This document shows positions 61,102 to 64,000 of a DNA stretch of 64,000 nt, piece by piece. The stretch covers positions 1 to 64,000 of the forward strand of contig NZ_NKJE01000019.1 in NCBI RefSeq assembly GCF_002256285.1. The letters are read 5' to 3'. Under the pieces are notes generated by a model. It ran no database searches. It was not told where the DNA came from and saw only the letters and a program-made list of their open reading frames with translations. The translations under genes and the position numbers were made by a program. Source of the stretch: Flavobacterium sp. BFFFF1. Lineage in GTDB: Bacteria > Bacteroidota > Bacteroidia > Flavobacteriales > Flavobacteriaceae. How positions within the stretch are numbered: position 1 is the stretch's first letter; every line of letters begins with the position of its first letter.

Positions 61102-62043
61102 ATGCGGAATCCCTTCCTGTTTTTGATTTTCTTTGCGATCATCGGTGTTGGCCAGACGCGGCCTGCAGAAATTGGGCTTGTTCTGGATAATGATTTGTAT
61201 GTATCAACGGTTAGTGACCGGTATTATACCAACGGATTTGAAATTTTTTACAAATACCTGAACAAAACACAACCGGAAATGGTGGCCAAAAGGATTTCTG
61301 AATTTCGCCTTGGGCAGTACATCTACAATCCTTACAACATTGTGGCATCAGACATCGCAAGGAATGACCGGCCATTCGCGGGCTACCTGTTTGGAAGTTT
61401 CGGCGTGCATACATTTTATAAAAACGAATCGGTGCTAAAACTGGATTTCCAGGCCGGATATGTTGGTCCCAATGCCTTTGGCCGCGAAATGCAGGAATTC
61501 TTCCACAATTCTTTCGGATACATTGCTGTTCAGGGCTGGGAACTGCAAATCAAAAATGCGTTGGCGCTTCAGGTGAATGCTACCTATTCCCATAAGATCG
61601 CGAATGCCATCAGCAGCAGCTTCAATGATTTCCACGCTTCCGCAGAAGTCAAGGCGGGTACTGTCAATACGAATATTTCCCTGGGGCTAACCTCGCGCCT
61701 CAGCTTAAAGCCGTTGCTGCCGATTTACGATTCGAATTTATACCACGCGGCCCTAAACAACGATAAAAGCGTTTTCAAAAATCAAAGTGAATATTTTCTG
61801 TTTCTTTCGCCGCACGTGCAGTACCAACTATACGATGCCACAATTCAGGGAAGCCTGTTCAATGACAACAGCCCGGTGACTTATGCTGTGCAGCCTTTCC
61901 GGTTTAATGCTGAAGCCGGATTGAAATACCGAAAGGGCAAGTGGGATCTTTCGTATGTGTTCGTGTATCGTGGAAAGGAAGTCATGCGTGACGGCGTAAA
62001 AGGATTTATTTACGGGTCGATTACGCTTGGCTATTTTTTATAA
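61102..62043 (+). CDS. LpxR-family lipid A 3'-O-deacylase-like outer-membrane protein
   Basis: 313 residues with signal peptide MRNPFLFLIFFAIIGVGQ. The LpxR (DUF2219) signature is present: LDNDLYVSTVSDRYYTNGFEIFYKY near the mature N-terminus, RNDRPFAGYLFGSF, and amphipathic strands to the end (YGSITLGYFL) as in the 12-strand LpxR barrel that removes the 3'-acyloxyacyl group of lipid A. Activity is not proven from the motif. It is the third gene of a tight operon with mtgA, linking wall synthesis with outer-leaflet modification. Confidence 0.85.
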   Translation: MRNPFLFLIFFAIIGVGQTRPAEIGLVLDNDLYVSTVSDRYYTNGFEIFYKYLNKTQPEMVAKRISEFRLGQYIYNPYNIVASDIARNDRPFAGYLFGSFGVHTFYKNESVLKLDFQAGYVGPNAFGREMQEFFHNSFGYIAVQGWELQIKNALALQVNATYSHKIANAISSSFNDFHASAEVKAGTVNTNISLGLTSRLSLKPLLPIYDSNLYHAALNNDKSVFKNQSEYFLFLSPHVQYQLYDATIQGSLFNDNSPVTYAVQPFRFNAEAGLKYRKGKWDLSYVFVYRGKEVMRDGVKGFIYGSITLGYFL

Positions 62044-62075
62044 TAAAAAAATCCCGGGAATTCCGGGATTTGAAT
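62043..62075 (-). terminator. Intrinsic terminator between lpxR-like gene and prolyl oligopeptidase
   Basis: AAATCCCGG pairs perfectly with CCGGGATTT around GAATT. On the minus strand it is followed by T7, fitting the oligopeptidase gene; it may also slow plus-strand transcription. Confidence 0.85.
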
Positions 62076-62089
62076 ATATCTTTTGTTGT

Positions 62090-64000
62090 TTAAACCTTCG
62101 GCAGTGATTTGAACCCCATATTGTACAAAGTAAACGCCTGGATATCGGCAGCTTCCTCTATGGTCTTTGATACTGGTTTTCCTGCTCCATGCCCGGCATT
62201 GGTCTCAATCCGGATCAACACGGGGTTTTCACCGGTTTGTTTGTCCTGTAACTCTGCAGCAAATTTAAAACTGTGTGCAGGCACCACACGGTCATCATGG
62301 TCGCCTGTTGTAACAAGGGTCGCAGGGTATTTCACGCCTTTTTTTACATTATGGACTGGTGAATATCCTTTAAGATATTTGAACATTTCTTTAGAATCCT
62401 CTGCGGTTCCATAATCGTAAGCCCAGCCAGCACCCGCGGTAAACGTATGGTAACGAAGCATATCCATAACGCCGACAGCTGGCAGCGCCACTTTCATCAA
62501 ATCCGGACGTTGCGTCATCGTCGCCCCGACAAGCAATCCTCCATTTGACCCGCCTCTAATCGCCAGAAAATCCGACGCCGTATATTTCTTTGCGATTAAG
62601 AATTCTGCAGCAGCAATAAAATCGTCGAACACATTCTGCTTTTTCAGTTTCGTGCCATCGTCATGCCATTTTTTACCATACTCGCCGCCACCGCGCAAAT
62701 TGGCAACCGCATATACGCCTCCCATTTCCAGCCATACCGCATTGGCAATGCTGAATGCAGGTGTCAGGCTAATATTAAAGCCCCCGTATCCGTATAGTAT
62801 TGTTGGGTTTTTTCCGTCAAGCTGCACCCCTTTTTTATGGGTGATGATCATCGGCACTTTTGTACCATCCTTAGAGGTATAAAACACCTGTGTCGATTCA
62901 AAATCATCCACGTTGAAATCAATTTTTGGCCTGTCATAAATAGTCGAGGCGCCGGTTTTTGGATTAAAACTGTAAATCGTTCCCGGCGTAATATAATTGG
63001 TGAAAGAATAATACAATTGTACTTCTTGTTTCTTACCGCCAAAACCACTGGCTGTTCCCAGGCCAGGCAGCTTAATTTCCCGGATCAGCTTACCATTCAG
63101 GTCAAATTGCTTTACCTGTGTGATGGCGTCTTTCATATAGTTGGCAAAAATGTAACCGCTCCCGGTTGTTGGGGTAAGCACATTCTCGGTTTCAGGGATT
63201 ACCTCGTGCCATTTTTTTAACTGTGCCGTACTGGGATCTACCACGACAATCCTCTTATTCGGCGCTTCCAGATTTGTTGTCAGGAACACTTCCGAACCCA
63301 CGTTATACAGATAATCGGTATCGGTATCAAATCCAGTAATAATGGGCAGAATCGGACTGTTTGGTTTGGTAAGGTCCTGCATGTACAATTCGTTTCCTGA
63401 AGTGGAATTTGCCGCTGAAATAACCAGGTAATTTTCATCTTCGGTTACTTCTCCGCCCACGTAGCGACGTTTTTCCTTCTCTCCAAATACAATCCGGTCC
63501 TCTTTCTGGGGCTTTCCAAGCTCATGGAAATACAGTCGGTGCTGGTCCGTCTTTGCCGACAACTCGCTGCCTTTAGGCTTTTCGTAGCTGGAGTAATAAA
63601 AACCGCGGTTGCCAAGCCAGGAAATGCCGCTAAACTTTACGTCTACGAGTTGGGCTTCAAGCATTTTCTTCGTAACTGCATCCAGTATCGTAATTTTATT
63701 CCAGTCGCTGCCTGCCTCGGATGTCGAATAGGCCACGCGCGAACCGTCCTTCGAAAATCCAACTACCGCAAGAGAAGTCGTTCCGTCCTTGGAAAATGTA
63801 TTTGGATCCAGGAAAACCTCTTCCTTTCCGGATAGGTCTTTCCGGTACAAAACACTTTGGTTCTGCAGTCCATTATTTTTGTAATAATAGGTGTAATTGC
63901 CTTCTTTAAACGGCGCCGAAATCTTCTCATAATTCCAAAGCTTTTCCATCCTAGCCTTTATCGTGTTGCGAAATGGAATGGCCGCCAAATAATCAAACGT
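62090..64000 (-). CDS. Prolyl oligopeptidase, S9A (5' end cut by window)
   Basis: The frame is open through the right edge; the ORF-track start at 63988 is a TTG inside the conserved [28 protein letters not shown] block, which in full-length enzymes lies some 60-100 residues into the protein. About 636 residues are visible: the seven-bladed propeller, then the alpha/beta-hydrolase domain with the triad Ser in [13 protein letters not shown], Asp in [13 protein letters not shown] and His in [23 protein letters not shown] forms the oxyanion region. It cleaves short peptides after proline and is likely periplasmic, but the signal peptide is outside the window. Confidence 0.95.
   Translation of the reverse strand, partial: TFDYLAAIPFRNTIKARMEKLWNYEKISAPFKEGNYTYYYKNNGLQNQSVLYRKDLSGKEEVFLDPNTFSKDGTTSLAVVGFSKDGSRVAYSTSEAGSDWNKITILDAVTKKMLEAQLVDVKFSGISWLGNRGFYYSSYEKPKGSELSAKTDQHRLYFHELGKPQKEDRIVFGEKEKRRYVGGEVTEDENYLVISAANSTSGNELYMQDLTKPNSPILPIITGFDTDTDYLYNVGSEVFLTTNLEAPNKRIVVVDPSTAQLKKWHEVIPETENVLTPTTGSGYIFANYMKDAITQVKQFDLNGKLIREIKLPGLGTASGFGGKKQEVQLYYSFTNYITPGTIYSFNPKTGASTIYDRPKIDFNVDDFESTQVFYTSKDGTKVPMIITHKKGVQLDGKNPTILYGYGGFNISLTPAFSIANAVWLEMGGVYAVANLRGGGEYGKKWHDDGTKLKKQNVFDDFIAAAEFLIAKKYTASDFLAIRGGSNGGLLVGATMTQRPDLMKVALPAVGVMDMLRYHTFTAGAGWAYDYGTAEDSKEMFKYLKGYSPVHNVKKGVKYPATLVTTGDHDDRVVPAHSFKFAAELQDKQTGENPVLIRIETNAGHGAGKPVSKTIEEAADIQAFTLYNMGFKSLPKV

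Noticed and set aside
1-64000. Mobile element, prophage, integron or defence island
   Set aside because: No transposase, integrase, phage structural, restriction, toxin-antitoxin or defence gene is recognisable; gene content and order look like stable core chromosome.
1-64000. tRNA or rRNA genes
   Set aside because: No cloverleaf-like sequence with a CCA-type end or rRNA-like block was seen in the gene-free gaps; a tRNAscan run would settle it.

Overview
The window looks like chromosomal DNA of a Flavobacterium-type member of the Bacteroidota. The evidence: start-proximal gaps repeatedly carry the TAnnTTTG promoter element of this phylum; one secreted protease ends in a type IX secretion (T9SS) sorting domain; the gene order ribE | pdxA-yceD(DUF177)-rpmF-fabH-accB-accC, a mevalonate-type HMG-CoA synthase, a single-subunit-anchor succinate dehydrogenase (sdhCAB) and rnpA followed by an S41 peptidase are all familiar in Flavobacteriia. 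I see no rRNA, tRNA, CRISPR array, transposase, integrase or prophage. Both edges cut a gene: a class C beta-lactamase-like serine hydrolase on the left and an S9A prolyl oligopeptidase on the right. Layout. 1-6 kb: serine hydrolase end, a short structured repeat, then the iron-sulfur assembly genes sufA and sufB-sufC-sufD on the minus strand, and a metallo-beta-lactamase-fold hydrolase. 6-13 kb: secreted degradative enzymes (S8 subtilase, M1 aminopeptidase, GH3 beta-glucosidase with PA14 insert). 13-18 kb: two small envelope proteins, rnpA, and an operon of S41 protease plus two tandem double-OmpA-domain proteins, then an ElaA-like acetyltransferase. 18-26 kb, mostly minus strand: LysM lytic transglycosylase, pgk, an RNA-hairpin-rich gap, pepP, a Crp/Fnr regulator, mvaS; then a ChaN-like protein. 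26-30 kb: sdhC-sdhA-sdhB. 30-36 kb: GH92 alpha-mannosidase, omega-amidase-like nitrilase, an Ig-like lipoprotein, comF. 36-42 kb: glyQS, then an M48 protease operon with two tandem secreted paralogues of unknown function. 42-47 kb: a 21-bp-phased tandem array and a very large GH2-GH53 fusion enzyme. 47-53 kb: riboflavin synthase, PLP and fatty-acid initiation genes. 53-64 kb: S9 peptidase, a 1314-residue reprolysin-like T9SS protease, an operon of FAD oxidoreductase, mtgA and lpxR, and the prolyl oligopeptidase. Functionally the window mixes housekeeping (Fe-S assembly, glycolysis, respiration, fatty-acid initiation, translation) with cell-envelope upkeep and a set of exported proteases and glycosidases that fit a polymer-degrading lifestyle, although no SusC/SusD pair accompanies the glycosidases. 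The signals I find most worth checking are: the six-copy array with exact 21-bp period (42793-42918); the GH2-GH53 fusion; a near-identical 108-bp tract at the 3' ends of otherwise diverged tandem paralogues (gene conversion); a well-paired minus-strand RNA hairpin with a GCAA tetraloop and U7 tail in the pepP-pgk gap; the paired double-OmpA proteins with a GHVCC signature; and an intrinsic terminator whose hairpin contains the start codon of the next gene. Function assignments rest on motifs read by eye; no database search was possible.
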